From positions 2,294,001 through 2,358,000 of the forward strand of contig JAQTIF010000001.1 of assembly GCA_029433525.1 (NCBI GenBank): a stretch of 64,000 nt of DNA. Reading direction: 5' to 3'. The number at the start of each line of letters is the position of its first letter. Position 1 is the stretch's first letter. The notes below the pieces were generated by a model. That model was given only the letters and a program-made list of their open reading frames with translations. It had not been told where the DNA came from and did no database searches. The stretch comes from Enterobacteriaceae bacterium ESL0689 (lineage in GTDB: Bacteria; Pseudomonadota; Gammaproteobacteria; Enterobacterales; Enterobacteriaceae). A program made the translations under genes and the position numbers. Positions 52,052 through 62,784 of this stretch are shown in pieces.

Positions 52052-53815
52052 TTAGCGCAGTTGGTTAGCGCGCCGGAAACGCCCCTGGTAGTCGAATATT
52101 TTACTACGGATCTGCCAGTATTGCCCTTTCCTGCGGGCAATGACGAAATCAGGCGCGCGCAGCCGCGATTGCTGAGTGAGAATATCAGCCACAGTGGTCC
52201 AGCATAAGGGAACGCCCGGCGTTCGGCTGTGTTGACGGAGAAAGATCTGCTCAAAGGCAGCGCGCTGTGCGGCAGTTTGTAAACGAAAACGCTCGCTGAC
52301 TTCCGCGCCATCCTCATCATAATAGGTGATTTTTAGCCACTCCCCCTGACTATCGGTGCCAGGCTGTAAAGCCATCCCACTACAGCGCAACACCAGCGCA
52401 TCTTTCAGTCTTAACGCCGCCTTGAGCTGATCATCCGGATCGACCAGCACCGCACCACACTGATGACAGCCACGGGCGGCGATATCATTTTCGGCATGAC
52501 ATTGCGGGCAGTTTTTAAAACGAAACCGAAAATCACATTGCTGACGATGACCGCTGGCTTGATCGTCGATAAACCAGCCCTGGCAGCGGCGACCAAAATG
52601 TTCTATTAACGTACCGTCAGCCGCTATCTTGCCCCAGAACGTATTGGCGAAGCCACACGCCGGGCAAAATACCTGTACCGGGACATTATCGCTCTCCCCT
52701 TTTGGCGTGCCGATCTCGGGGGTATAGAGATCATGAGGATTACCCGCATAGTCAAGGATCAGACAGTGGCTTTTCCCCGCCGCCAGACGCAGACCACGAC
52801 CCACAATTTGTTGATACAAGCTGACAGACTCCGTGGGACGCAGAATAGCAATCAGATCAACATGCGGCGCGTCAAAACCGGTGGTCAGTACCGCCACATT
52901 CACCAGATAGCGATAACGCTGCGCTTTGAAATTTTCGATCAAGCAATCACGCTGCGGGCCGGAGGTCTCCCCAGTGATCAGCGCGGCTTCGCCTGCCGGT
53001 AACAGGGCGGTAATTTCCCGTGCATGGTTGACCGTCGCTGCAAAAATCATCACCCCATGGCGGGTTTGTGCCAGACTGACTATCTGACTGACAATATGCG
53101 GGGTAATACGTTGCTGTTTGCTGAGTGCCTGGTTCAGGTCAGATTCACGAAATAAACCATGATCCTGTGGCTGTATGCCGCTGAAATCATACTGCGCTAC
53201 CGGCATGTCGAGGCGTTGCGGTGGGGTCAGATAACCGTGTTTGATCATATAACGCAACGGCAACTCGTAAATACATTCACGGAACAATGCCTTTTCGTCA
53301 CCCCGTACCATGCCGTGATAATGAAACTGATAGATCCACCCTTTGCCGAGGCGAAAAGGGGTAGCGGTAAGCCCCAGCAGACGCAAGTGGGGGTTCATCT
53401 CCTGTAACTGATTGATAATCTGCCGATACTGGCTATCATCATCATCGCTGATACGATGACACTCATCAATAATCAACAGTGAGAATTGATGTTTAAATTG
53501 CGTAAGATGACGCGCAACCGATTGTACGCTACCAAAAACGACTTTGCCGTGGCTCTCTTTATGCTGCAATCCGGCGGCAAAGATGTCGGCTTCCTGCCCC
53601 AGCGCGCAATATTTCGCATGATTTTGTGCCACCAGCTCTTTAACATGCGCCAGTACCAGCACCCGGCCACGTGCCAGTCGGGCCAGTTCGGCGATAATCA
53701 GGCTTTTGCCCGCCCCGGTTGGCAGAACGATCACCGCAGGTTCGCTATGTTGACGGAACCAGCTGAGCGTTGCATCGACCGCCTCTTGCTGGTAAGGACG
53801 TAAGGTAAAAGACAT
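52052..53815 (-). CDS. radD: RadD helicase-like ATPase
   Basis: 587 residues (E. coli 586). It is a superfamily-2 helicase-fold ATPase that stimulates RecA strand exchange and repair of double-strand breaks. Walker [15 protein letters not shown] is at about residues 31-44, the DECHRIS Walker B follows, then motif [13 protein letters not shown] and motif [14 protein letters not shown]-terminal zinc segment has repeated Cys pairs ([27 protein letters not shown]). Confidence 0.95.
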   Translation of the reverse strand: MSFTLRPYQQEAVDATLSWFRQHSEPAVIVLPTGAGKSLIIAELARLARGRVLVLAHVKELVAQNHAKYCALGQEADIFAAGLQHKESHGKVVFGSVQSVARHLTQFKHQFSLLIIDECHRISDDDDSQYRQIINQLQEMNPHLRLLGLTATPFRLGKGWIYQFHYHGMVRGDEKALFRECIYELPLRYMIKHGYLTPPQRLDMPVAQYDFSGIQPQDHGLFRESDLNQALSKQQRITPHIVSQIVSLAQTRHGVMIFAATVNHAREITALLPAGEAALITGETSGPQRDCLIENFKAQRYRYLVNVAVLTTGFDAPHVDLIAILRPTESVSLYQQIVGRGLRLAAGKSHCLILDYAGNPHDLYTPEIGTPKGESDNVPVQVFCPACGFANTFWGKIAADGTLIEHFGRRCQGWFIDDQASGHRQQCDFRFRFKNCPQCHAENDIAARGCHQCGAVLVDPDDQLKAALRLKDALVLRCSGMALQPGTDSQGEWLKITYYDEDGAEVSERFRLQTAAQRAAFEQIFLRQHSRTPGVPLCWTTVADILTQQSRLRAPDFVIARRKGQYWQIRSKIFDYQGRFRRANQLR

Positions 53816-53889
53816 ACAAATACTGGTTATATATACATGGAGTGATGATAACCAAAATTATCGGCTATTGCACGGCGATGCTGATCAGA

Positions 53890-54081
53890 TCACTCAATAT
53901 CGTCGTCTGTCACCGTATCCCAGTTACCTGAGACATTATTCCAGTCGCAAATAATATGCGCTGATCTCGTTGAGCAGGCAGGGGGCGACGATTTCTCTGA
54001 TTTTTCCGCTGAACATCCGCTGATAAACAAAATCAGGAACAGCAGGAAAACAGCACCTGTCATTTTTTTACTCGTCTGCAT
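53890..54081 (-). CDS. Small putative lipoprotein
   Basis: 63 residues: a basic start, a hydrophobic helix and the lipobox LFISGC (C23), then a short acidic mature part ending WDTVTDDDIE with two further cysteines. A strong ribosome-binding site (AGGGGG, 7 bp upstream) supports it. I do not recognise the family. It is divergent from the AI-2E-type exporter gene. Confidence 0.65.
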   Translation of the reverse strand: MQTSKKMTGAVFLLFLILFISGCSAEKSEKSSPPACSTRSAHIICDWNNVSGNWDTVTDDDIE

Positions 54082-54346
54082 AATTTCCCCCTGTTCTGTG
54101 GCAGAAAAAGCACATCGGCAACCAACGGGAAGCCAGCGGCCGATAAAACCATCATTAACATCCTGCTTTTAATCATATTATAGCGGTAACGTCACCCTCT
54201 GAAAAAGAGCGAGTCACTACCGCGTACATCGGATACCGGGCAATTTCAGCCTGGTGGGTCAGGCTCTAAAACCCGCTGATCATTGTAAAACAGAAAATAG
54301 TTTCTATTATTCGACGTATCTCTGTGCGGATACGAGGATCATCAAG

Positions 54347-55459
54347 ATGAGAGTCAATGGGATTACAAAAGGTTTCTTCATCCTGATTTTACTGGCGGTC
54401 AGTCTTGCCTTTTTTGCTATTCTCGCCCCATATTATTCCGCTATCTTATGGGCCACTATTCTGGCTGTTATTTTTAATCCGATTAAAAATAAATTACGCC
54501 TGCGTTTTGGTAACCGTAATGGCCTGGCTTCGCTGGTAACTGTCATCATGATTTGCCTGCTGGTCTTTACGCCACTGGCGGTTATTCTCTCCTCGCTGGC
54601 CTACGAACTGAATATGGTCTATAGCCGACTCCAGCATAATGACACCCAGTTTCCTGCGGTGGTGGCCAGCCTGTTTGCACATCTTCCTGACTGGGCGCGG
54701 AACTTTCTTTCAGAACATCATCTCGATAGTGCCAGCCAAATTCAGGAGCAGCTGGCTAATGCGGCACTCAAAGGCGGCCAATACCTCGCCGGTAGCGCCT
54801 TTTTAATTAGCAAGAGCACCTTTGGTTTTACCATCAGTTTTGGCATCATGCTCTATTTGTTATTTTTTCTGCTTAAAGATGGCCCTTATCTGATCATGCT
54901 CTTCCTTGAAGCCTTACCGCTGTCTAATTACGTTAAGCTGCATCTGTTTGCTAAGTTTGCCGCCGTCTCGCGCGCAACCGTTAAGGGCACCGTCGCCGTC
55001 GCTCTTGTTCAGGGGCTGCTTGGCGGGATTGCCTTTTATATCGCCGGTCTGGATGGCAGCATTCTGTGGGGCGCGATTATGGCATTTCTGTCATTTATTC
55101 CCGCTGTCGGTTCTGCCATTGTCTGGGTTCCTGCCGCAATATTCCTTTTTGCCACCGACAGACTCTGGCAGGGTATATTTATTGTTACTTTCTTTATTAT
55201 CATTATTGGCTTAGTGGATAATATTCTGCGTCCGTTACTGGTGGGTAAGGACACTAAAATGCCCGATTATCTTATTCTGATCACTACACTCGGCGGGATG
55301 GAAGTGTATGGTATTAACGGCTTTGTTATCGGCCCGTTAATTGCCGCCCTGTTTATTGCCTGCTGGAATTTATTATCTGGCCGGGAACATGCCGATAATA
55401 CCGATGAAATTGACGCTGCCTTTATTGCCGAAGGAAAGAACGACGGCTTTGTTGAATAA
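54347..55459 (+). CDS. AI-2E family transporter, 3' end altered by a MITE
   Basis: 370 residues from ATG 54347 (AGGA upstream); an open frame from 54254 lacks a ribosome-binding site. It has about eight membrane helices of the AI-2E/PerM family: N-terminal pairs, the long periplasm-like loop (about 70-130) and the C-terminal FLSFIPAVGSAIVWVPAAIF and LVDNILRPLLVGK motifs. It is not the orthologue of E. coli YdiK by direct comparison. The last residues GFVE and the TAA come from MITE copy 3; without it the protein would end in a single Arg after AEGKND. Confidence 0.88.
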   Translation: MRVNGITKGFFILILLAVSLAFFAILAPYYSAILWATILAVIFNPIKNKLRLRFGNRNGLASLVTVIMICLLVFTPLAVILSSLAYELNMVYSRLQHNDTQFPAVVASLFAHLPDWARNFLSEHHLDSASQIQEQLANAALKGGQYLAGSAFLISKSTFGFTISFGIMLYLLFFLLKDGPYLIMLFLEALPLSNYVKLHLFAKFAAVSRATVKGTVAVALVQGLLGGIAFYIAGLDGSILWGAIMAFLSFIPAVGSAIVWVPAAIFLFATDRLWQGIFIVTFFIIIIGLVDNILRPLLVGKDTKMPDYLILITTLGGMEVYGINGFVIGPLIAALFIACWNLLSGREHADNTDEIDAAFIAEGKNDGFVE

Positions 55460-55617
55460 ATAGATATTATGCTGCGTGCCTACAAAAACATCGGTCTTCC
55501 TCAACGTAAAATCAGAAGGTTAAGATCAGGGTCGGAAGCTTCTCGCAGTAGAGACCAGCATTTATGACCAAAACAGGTGTGATAAAACAGCATGATTCAC
55601 TATTATTCAACAAAGCC
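55445..55617 (+). mobile_element. 173-bp MITE with IS903-like ends, copy 3
   Basis: GGCTTTGTTGAATAA inverted ends with perfect 9-bp duplications AAGAACGAC (55436-55444 and 55618-55626). It has landed in the last codons of the AI-2E-family gene and donates its stop codon. Confidence 0.92.
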
Positions 55618-55686
55618 AAGAACGACCGGTAGATTATCCATCGCCAGCGATCCCTCTGGTAGCAAGAGAGTATCAAAGGCGATGAG

Positions 55687-57123
55687 TTACATCAGAAATA
55701 TCGTCGCCAGTCCGAGAAAAATAAAAAAACCGCCGGTATCGGTTATCGCAGTAATCATCACACTCGATCCCACGGCCGGGTCATGACCCAGCCTGGCCAT
55801 GATCAGCGGAATCAGCACGCCCATGATCGCCGCCAGTAATAAATTCAGGGTCATCGCCAGCATCATGACGCCACCCAGACGTAAATCATGATACAGCCAC
55901 CAGGTTATCACGCCCATCAATCCCCCCCATACCACGCCATTAATCAGCGCCACACTGATTTCGCGCAGTAACAGAAACGAAAAGCTACCGGGATGAATTT
56001 GCTGTAATGCCATCGCCCGCACAATCATGGTAATGGTTTGATTACCGGTATTGCCACCGATACCAGCAACAACAGGCATCAGCGCAGCCAGCGCCACCAG
56101 CCGGGCAATGGTGTGCTCGAAACCATCAATCACCCGCGAAGCAATAAAAGCGGTGCATAAATTGACCGCCAGCCAGGGCCAGCGGGTTTTTAAGGTTTTG
56201 CTGATCGGCGCAAAAACATCTTCTTCACTGCTGAGTCCCGCCATACCCCGAAAATCACTGTCCGTTGCCTGATAAATCACGGTGACAATTTTATCGATGG
56301 TCAGACGACCTAATAACTTTCCCTGATCATCAACCACGGCGGCACTGATTAAATCATCACGCTCAAAGGTTCTTGCCACCTTTTCCGCCTGTTCATCCGG
56401 ATGAAAAGTCACTGGCTCTTTATCCATCACACAACTTACCGGCATCCGGGCATCATTCAGTAATATTTTTTGCAGCGTCAGCTCGCCAGACAGACGCTGA
56501 TCATCGGTGATCACAAACAGTTTATCGGTATTTTCCGGTATTGTTTCCAGCTCAAGCAAATGGTGTCGTACCGCTGCCAGCGTCATATCAGCATGCACAG
56601 TGATAACGCCCGGCTTCATCAGCGCGCCAACGCTGTCATCGGCATACCCCATCGCCTGGCTTATCTGTGTACGTTGCGCCACAGGTAACATTATCAGCAG
56701 GCGGTGCGCCAGTTTGGCGGGTAAATATTGCACTAAAGAGACCTGCTCATCGCTATTCAGCCAGTGCCATGCCTCCAGCAGCGCCTGATCGCTCATCGTA
56801 TTCATCAGATCCCCTCTGACACTTTCTGAGGCATTGAGCAACACTGTACCGCGTTTATCATCACTGATTTGTTGCCAGAGCGCACGACGGCCATCTTCCG
56901 GTAACGCCTCCAGCGCATCGGCAAGATCGGCGGCGGGCAGATAATTCACCAGCCACTTCACCTCCCGTAAATCATCCTCGAGGCTGCCATCATCATAGCG
57001 TTCCGCAAGGGTTAAATGGCCCGAGAGTGCAGAAGTTATCGCTTTATCGAAAGTCAGCAGCCAGATCAGCCGAATACGCTGGGCATCACGCAACCGGGCG
57101 CTTTTTTTATAGATAACAGACAT
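55687..57123 (-). CDS. mgtE: Magnesium transporter MgtE
   Basis: 478 residues from ATG 57123 (AGGG upstream); a TTG seven codons earlier is also possible. The layout is the MgtE standard: N domain (about 20-130), two CBS domains (about 130-260) that sense Mg2+, a plug helix, then five membrane helices with the pore signature PVVAGIGGNTGNQT and the late ITDTGGFFIFLGLA. It is an Mg2+ channel of the inner membrane. E. coli K-12 lacks this gene. Confidence 0.95.
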   Translation of the reverse strand: MSVIYKKSARLRDAQRIRLIWLLTFDKAITSALSGHLTLAERYDDGSLEDDLREVKWLVNYLPAADLADALEALPEDGRRALWQQISDDKRGTVLLNASESVRGDLMNTMSDQALLEAWHWLNSDEQVSLVQYLPAKLAHRLLIMLPVAQRTQISQAMGYADDSVGALMKPGVITVHADMTLAAVRHHLLELETIPENTDKLFVITDDQRLSGELTLQKILLNDARMPVSCVMDKEPVTFHPDEQAEKVARTFERDDLISAAVVDDQGKLLGRLTIDKIVTVIYQATDSDFRGMAGLSSEEDVFAPISKTLKTRWPWLAVNLCTAFIASRVIDGFEHTIARLVALAALMPVVAGIGGNTGNQTITMIVRAMALQQIHPGSFSFLLLREISVALINGVVWGGLMGVITWWLYHDLRLGGVMMLAMTLNLLLAAIMGVLIPLIMARLGHDPAVGSSVMITAITDTGGFFIFLGLATIFLM

Positions 57124-57330
57124 GACAGATAACCCTGCTAACAACCTGGATCATATAAGCATAGCGTGAAGAGATAAAAACGGCCGATAAGGTAGTGCCA
57201 TCGGCAGAGACAAATAAACCACAAAATATGACTGATCTCGCAGGCTGCGAGACAGGTCACTGTTGAGTACCACAAGCGTTAAGTGACGCGCTTAATAAAG
57301 AAAGTCCTATTTGCTGTCAGATAAAAAATA

Positions 57331-58389
57331 TCATGATCGGTTTTTTTCCTCTGACAGGAAAGTATGAAATTGCGGCGACATCCAGCGGGTAAATCCATTT
57401 CCCTCTTTGATGATCATATAGACCGCCAGCCCCTGTTCAAGAGCGACTTGCTGTGCTTTTTCTGGCCCCAGTACCATCAGCCCGGTATCCCAGCCATCCG
57501 CCTCCAGTGCGGTCGGCGCAATGACGGTGACGGAGACTAAATGGTGATCGATCGGATAGCCTGTACGCGGATCGATAATGTGTGAGATACGCTTGCCATC
57601 CAGTTCGTAATAGTTACGATAGCTACCGGAAGTGCTGATCCCGTGGCCATTAATATCGACAATCGCCTGTACCGCGTTTTCCTGATCCGTCGGTTTCTGA
57701 ATCGCCACGCGCCACGGTACGCCTTGCGCATTCATCCCGCGACTCACCAGCGCCCCACCGACCGATACCAGATAACGGGAAATGCCCTCCTGCTCCATTA
57801 ACCGTGCCAGATGGTCAGCGGCATAGCCTTCGCCGACAGTCGAGAGGTCAATAAAGAGATCGGCAATATCTTTTTGCAAATACTGACCGTCAGCATGGTT
57901 AATCACCTGCAGATGCTGCAATCCGATCCGCGCTTTGGCGGTGGCAATCTGATGCGGGTCAGGCGTCTGCAGCGGTGGTGTGCCAGGGCCGAATCCCCAG
58001 AGGTTAACCAATGGCCCGAGGGTAATATCCATCGCACCGTGCGTTCTGGCACCAATGCGCAAGGAAAGCGTGACAATATCCGCCAGCTCAGGGCTCACTG
58101 GCCACGGTGCGGTTGTGACTGCCTGGTTAAATTGCATCACCGCAGAGTCATTTTTCCAGCTGGAAAGCAGATAATCATCTGCATCGACTTGCGCCTGAAT
58201 TTTTTGTTGTAATGCCGGCAGGCGATCTTCCCCGACATCAATAATACTGACCCGCCAGGATGTCCCCATCGTCTTGCCCTCAAGCACCGTTGCCCGATGT
58301 GCGGGCGCTGAAGATGAAAGTGACGAATCGCAACTAGCTACGAGCGTACAGAGACCCAGGAACATCATGGGGATAAAAGGGATTTTCAT
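57331..58389 (-). CDS. apbE: FAD:protein FMN transferase ApbE
   Basis: 352 residues from ATG 58389; the frame is open upstream but the family begins at MKIPFIPMMFLG. A lipoprotein signal ends in the lipobox LVASC. ApbE attaches FMN to threonines of flavoproteins such as NqrB/C and RnfG in the periplasm. The conserved LEGKTMGTSWR, DLSTVGEGYAADHLA and HIIDPRTGYPI are present. It follows ompC, as in E. coli. Confidence 0.95.
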   Translation of the reverse strand: MKIPFIPMMFLGLCTLVASCDSSLSSSAPAHRATVLEGKTMGTSWRVSIIDVGEDRLPALQQKIQAQVDADDYLLSSWKNDSAVMQFNQAVTTAPWPVSPELADIVTLSLRIGARTHGAMDITLGPLVNLWGFGPGTPPLQTPDPHQIATAKARIGLQHLQVINHADGQYLQKDIADLFIDLSTVGEGYAADHLARLMEQEGISRYLVSVGGALVSRGMNAQGVPWRVAIQKPTDQENAVQAIVDINGHGISTSGSYRNYYELDGKRISHIIDPRTGYPIDHHLVSVTVIAPTALEADGWDTGLMVLGPEKAQQVALEQGLAVYMIIKEGNGFTRWMSPQFHTFLSEEKNRS

Positions 58390-58423
58390 GATCCAGCCAA
58401 ACAGAAAGGGAGAATAGCGAAAT

Positions 58424-58451
58424 AAAAAAGACGCCTGTCGGCGTCTTTTTT
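58424..58451. terminator. Terminator after ompC
   Basis: AAAAAAGACGCC / GGCGTCTTTTTT is a 12-bp perfect stem with a TGTC loop, just past the ompC stop on the minus strand and bidirectional in form. It separates ompC from apbE. Confidence 0.88.
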
Positions 58452-58468
58452 GATAGCAACAAGCAGAC

Positions 58469-59569
58469 TTAGAACTGGTAAACAACGCCAAGAGCGACGA
58501 TGTCATCAGTGCTGATGTTTAAGGCTCTGGTGTTGTCGTTGTCATCCAGCAGGTTGATCTTGTAATCAACATAGGTGGAGATGTTCTTATTGAAGGCATA
58601 AGTAGCGCCGACTTCAATATATTTGACCAGATCCTGGTTGCCAATCTGATAATCGATATCTTTCGCTCTGGACTGCACGTAAGCGAGAGATGGGGTCAGA
58701 CCAAAGTCGCTGAACGTATACTTAGCAACAAGTTCTAAATTCTGTGCTTTATTAGCAAAACCGATGTCACCCAGACGGGTTGCATTGCGGGTTTCAGTAT
58801 ACTGAGCAGCCAGATAGATATCGTTTGCGTTATATTTCAGACCACCGGTGTAGGTTTCAGCATATTTGCCTTCACCGAAGCCCAGCTGGTTCTGGTCATA
58901 AGTACGTTTTGCGTGCGAGTAGGCGAAACCAGCGCTCATGCCGTCCCAGAAGTTATAGTCAATAGCCATACCATAGCTATCACCATTCTGCTTCAGCGCA
59001 CCGCGACCGTTATTGGTCACATCGTTTTCACCACTGACGCTACCATTGGTACCCTGGTACTGCAGAGCAAAATTCAGGCCATCAACCAGACCGTAGAAAT
59101 CAGAGTTACGGTAGGTCAGGAAGCCATTACCACGCTGTTGCATGAAGTTATCAGAACCGTAGGTATCGCCACCGAATTCAGGCAGTACGTCAGTCCAGCC
59201 AGTGATGTCATAAACAACACCGTAGTTACGGCCATAGTCGAGCTGACCCGCGTTAGCAAACTTCAGACCGGCAAAAGCCAGACGTGTCCATGAGTGGCTA
59301 CCTTCACCTTCAGCCTGGTTCGCCTTCATGTTGTATTCCCAGTGACCATAACCAGTCAGCTGATCATTCACCTGAGTTTCGCCTTTCAGCCCCAGACGTG
59401 CAAAAGTCTGATCACCATCCTGACTTTTGTCGTCAGAGAAGTAGTGCAGACCTTTGACTTTACCGTACAGATCTAATTTATTACCGTCTTTATTATAAAT
59501 TTCAGCCGCATTCGCTGCGCCTGCTACCAGCAGTGCTGGTATCAGTAGGGACAGTGCTTTAACTTTCAT
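58469..59569 (-). CDS. ompC: Outer membrane porin OmpC
   Basis: 366 residues from ATG 59569, with a signal peptide [21 protein letters not shown] cut before [12 protein letters not shown]. The mature protein is a 16-strand trimeric porin, with the L3 constriction loop [20 protein letters not shown] and terminal Phe in VALGVVYQF for Bam recognition. Conserved strands match OmpC more closely than OmpF or PhoE; loops differ strongly (for example near residues 205-230), as expected for phage-exposed sites. Its position before apbE and rcsD is that of ompC in E. coli. Confidence 0.95.
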   Translation of the reverse strand: MKVKALSLLIPALLVAGAANAAEIYNKDGNKLDLYGKVKGLHYFSDDKSQDGDQTFARLGLKGETQVNDQLTGYGHWEYNMKANQAEGEGSHSWTRLAFAGLKFANAGQLDYGRNYGVVYDITGWTDVLPEFGGDTYGSDNFMQQRGNGFLTYRNSDFYGLVDGLNFALQYQGTNGSVSGENDVTNNGRGALKQNGDSYGMAIDYNFWDGMSAGFAYSHAKRTYDQNQLGFGEGKYAETYTGGLKYNANDIYLAAQYTETRNATRLGDIGFANKAQNLELVAKYTFSDFGLTPSLAYVQSRAKDIDYQIGNQDLVKYIEVGATYAFNKNISTYVDYKINLLDDNDNTRALNISTDDIVALGVVYQF

Positions 59570-60109
59570 GTCATTAACCCTCTGTGTTATATGCTTTTTT
59601 ATTACCACTGCGCACTGATTAATTGTCCTAACCAGTTAGCCGCACCTATTGTGCGGTAAAATGCAGAATAATCCAACAAGAAAATGATACTGAACCTTCT
59701 AAAACGTTACATTTTTATCGAAATATGTTTCAAATTGTAAATATAAGGGAACTTTCTCATCTTGACAGAAAATAATAAGACAGTCATCTATCAGTGAAAA
59801 TCACGCGCTGAATAAATTAATAACACAATGATTATTGTGAATATTATTTATATCAGTTATTATTTATTTGTTCAGCGTGTGCGGTAAAATAGTGCTGATA
59901 AGGCTGTCCCTGAGACAATCACCAAACAACCGATAATGATTTATAATTAAGCTGGGATGTTTTTGATTTCTGGCATACCGCCTGATGGGCGCATAATCTG
60001 GAGTAGGGATTTAATCAATTAGTCTTTATACTGCTCAATATACTGGCTCAGCGCTCAATAATCTGAAGCGCATGCCCTGCTGACTCACATTGACGAATTG
60101 CTTTGCTAC
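59570..60109. other. ompC-rcsD intergenic region
   Basis: 540 bp without a gene. The ompC-proximal part holds the ompC leader and promoter. I looked for MicF, which lies here in E. coli, and saw no convincing counterpart or its terminator. The rcsD promoter should lie in the last 150 bp. Confidence 0.5.
59665..59741 (-). promoter_or_regulatory. ompC promoter with OmpR site
   Basis: On the minus strand TTTACAATTTGAAACAT (59725-59741) matches the E. coli ompC distal OmpR box with one change, followed by a second region TGTAACGTTTTAGAA and a -10 TATTCT (59665-59670) within GTTGGATTATTCTGCATTTT, which is the E. coli ompC sequence. Regulation by EnvZ-OmpR is therefore expected. Confidence 0.8.
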
Positions 60110-62767
60110 ATGATGATCGCAAAAAAATTGTCTTTTATAGCGAATAACCCTGGCCGTTTCTTCATTTTAATTATCAGCCTGTTACTGCTGATAATCGGCG
60201 TCATGGTGCACAATGCCATTCATGGCTGGCTAGAGGTCAGAAATGATCAGATTATCACCATGAGCCATGCGCTACAGCAGCGCATGGCCACCTGGCGCTA
60301 TGCCACCTGGCAGATTTATGACGATATTGCCGCCCTTCCTGCCTCGCGCTCCGATAACCAGCGACAGGAGATGCGCTTACAAACGGATGTCTACGCACTG
60401 GAAAAATCACCACGGAAAACAGAAGCGCTTATTTTTGGCTCTCATGATAATACCTCGCTGGAAATCGCCGACATTATCTCCCGCTATTTTGATATTCTGT
60501 GGGGAGCAGAAACGCTTCCCTGGTCGATGTATTATCTTAACGGTGTCGATAATAGTCTGATCCTGGTATCAACCTTGCCATTAAGAGCGTTATTGTCCCA
60601 TGCGCAGGAACCTTCCGTCACCCATATTGTCGCCTCGCGACGGGGTGAAATGTTATTACAGGCCAACACCCTGGATCAGAGAGAGACATTTTCTGCCCTG
60701 CGCTATCTGCCCTGGCATCATGAGCGTTATTTTACCTTGCGCACAACCTTTAATCAGCCCGGTCTGTTGGCGACGGTTATCGCTTTAGATATGCCGATTA
60801 ATGATCTGATCCCCCCTGGAATGTCGGCCGATAATTTCCGTATTGAATCCGAGACTACGGCAGAGGCAACCAGCAGCGCAGAAGGCAAACTGATTAATCA
60901 TATTGATTTTGTCGGTTCACGACTGGCGATCACTATGCCGGTTGATAATATGAATATGCGCCTTATCTGGGAAGTTCCCTTGACAACCCTGATAGCAGAA
61001 GTCTTGCAAAACAACTTCTTGCTTGTGTTGCTGATGTTTTGTTTACTGATATTCATGTTGTCTGGCCTGATAGCATTTCGTCACACCACTGCTGATAACC
61101 GCCCGATTCACCCTGCGGCGCCCACGGTTGCGGACAGCCAGTCACTGGCATTGCAGGCGCTGAATGAAGAGATTATTTCCCAGTTACCACTGGGATTACT
61201 GGTGCATGATCAGCAAACCCAGCGCACGGTTATCAGTAATCCCCTTGCCGACCACCTGCTGCCCCACCTGAATTTATCTGACATCATCACCATCGCCGAT
61301 CAACACCAGGGGGTGATCCAGCTGACGATTGATAACAAGCTGTATGAAATTCGTCAGTATCACAGCCAGGTGAAGCCGCAGATACAGGTTTTCATTATTC
61401 GCAATCAGGATCAGGAATTATTAACCCGTCAGAAGCTCAAACAAGCACAACGCCTGTATGAAAAAAACCGCCAGGGATACAGCGCGTTTATGCAACATAT
61501 TACCAGCGCATTAACGCAACCATTACTGAAGCTGGCAGAAGAAGCGGCGGCGTTAGATAGCACGCAAGGCGCTCAACTGGAGCAACACACGGACCAGATC
61601 CGACAATTAGTCGATGAAATGCAACTGGCTCATCTGCTGGAAAGCGACAACTGGCAAAGCCAGTCCGTGGTCTTCTCGTTCCAGACGCTGCTTGATGACA
61701 TCGTGACGGAAATCTTACCGTTCCTCAAACGTAAAGGTCTGCAATTACTGGTTAACAATACGCTGCCGGTTCATGAACACTATTACGGTGATCGCAATAC
61801 GCTGCATCATATCCTTCTGCTGTTAATACAATATGCAGTAACCACAACCTCAATGGGCAAAATTACGCTTGATATCAGTCAGCAGCCAGACAAAGCGGAT
61901 CAACTGATAATTCATATTCGTGATACCGGCAATGGCATGTCGCGTGATGAAGTCGATAATATTCATTTCCCGTTTCTCCACGAAACACAGTCCGATCGTT
62001 ATGGTAAAGCCAATGCCCTCACCTTCTGGCTCTGCAATCGTCTGGTGCATCAGCTGCAGGGGCAGATGAATATTACCTCCTGTGAATCACTGGGCACACA
62101 CTACACCCTGGCTCTCACTATGGCGGTCAGCGAAGAAAAGCAGACTTCCTGTGCACATCTGCTCAATGATATGATGGTGATGCTTGATATTACCGCCAGT
62201 GAAGTCCGGCAGATAGTCAGCCGCCAGCTCACCGGCTGGGGGGCGAATTGTATGACATCAGATGAGAGACCGCTCAAACAACCCTGCGATCTGTTTTTAA
62301 CCGATAATCCCGATCATCTTACGACATCAGGCATATTGCTCACTGCCGATGAAATCGGGATCGGCAAAATTAGTCAGGATAAATTGCGGGTTAATTTTAA
62401 TATCAGCTCAGCCCTGCAGGAAGCTATTCTGTACCTGATCGAACGACAACTGGCACAGCCCCCCGCCCTGCCGTCATCTTCTTTATCTGATGACAGCCGC
62501 GCCATGCTTCATGCCAGTGGCTATTATGCCCTCTTTATCGATACAGTTCCCGATGATCTACGCAAACTGTATACTGAAGTTGAAGCCGATAATTTCACGA
62601 CCCTGGCACAAATAACACATCGCCTTAAAGGCGTATTCGCGATGCTAAATCTGAATACGGGCAAACAATTATGTGAAATAATTGAGCATCTGATTAGTGA
62701 AAAAAAGACACAAAACATAAAAAAACATATCAGCGAACTGGACAATTACGTCAAAAGTTTGCTGTAG
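60110..62767 (+). CDS. rcsD: Phosphotransfer protein RcsD
   Basis: 885 residues from ATG 60110; a TTG at 60098 and ATG 60113 are alternatives. RcsD relays phosphate from RcsC to RcsB. Two membrane helices (near residues 15-35 and 300-320) flank the periplasmic domain, followed by a PAS-like region, a histidine-kinase-like domain without the catalytic His, the ABL domain, and the C-terminal HPt with phospho-His in THRLKGVFAM (E. coli H842). It is 17 bp upstream of rcsB. Confidence 0.95.
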   Translation: MMIAKKLSFIANNPGRFFILIISLLLLIIGVMVHNAIHGWLEVRNDQIITMSHALQQRMATWRYATWQIYDDIAALPASRSDNQRQEMRLQTDVYALEKSPRKTEALIFGSHDNTSLEIADIISRYFDILWGAETLPWSMYYLNGVDNSLILVSTLPLRALLSHAQEPSVTHIVASRRGEMLLQANTLDQRETFSALRYLPWHHERYFTLRTTFNQPGLLATVIALDMPINDLIPPGMSADNFRIESETTAEATSSAEGKLINHIDFVGSRLAITMPVDNMNMRLIWEVPLTTLIAEVLQNNFLLVLLMFCLLIFMLSGLIAFRHTTADNRPIHPAAPTVADSQSLALQALNEEIISQLPLGLLVHDQQTQRTVISNPLADHLLPHLNLSDIITIADQHQGVIQLTIDNKLYEIRQYHSQVKPQIQVFIIRNQDQELLTRQKLKQAQRLYEKNRQGYSAFMQHITSALTQPLLKLAEEAAALDSTQGAQLEQHTDQIRQLVDEMQLAHLLESDNWQSQSVVFSFQTLLDDIVTEILPFLKRKGLQLLVNNTLPVHEHYYGDRNTLHHILLLLIQYAVTTTSMGKITLDISQQPDKADQLIIHIRDTGNGMSRDEVDNIHFPFLHETQSDRYGKANALTFWLCNRLVHQLQGQMNITSCESLGTHYTLALTMAVSEEKQTSCAHLLNDMMVMLDITASEVRQIVSRQLTGWGANCMTSDERPLKQPCDLFLTDNPDHLTTSGILLTADEIGIGKISQDKLRVNFNISSALQEAILYLIERQLAQPPALPSSSLSDDSRAMLHASGYYALFIDTVPDDLRKLYTEVEADNFTTLAQITHRLKGVFAMLNLNTGKQLCEIIEHLISEKKTQNIKKHISELDNYVKSLL

Positions 62768-62784
62768 CAAGGTAACTTAATAAC

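Noticed and set aside
59570..60109. MicF small RNA next to ompC
   Set aside because: I looked for its start and GC-rich terminator on the plus strand and saw neither. It may be absent or too diverged.
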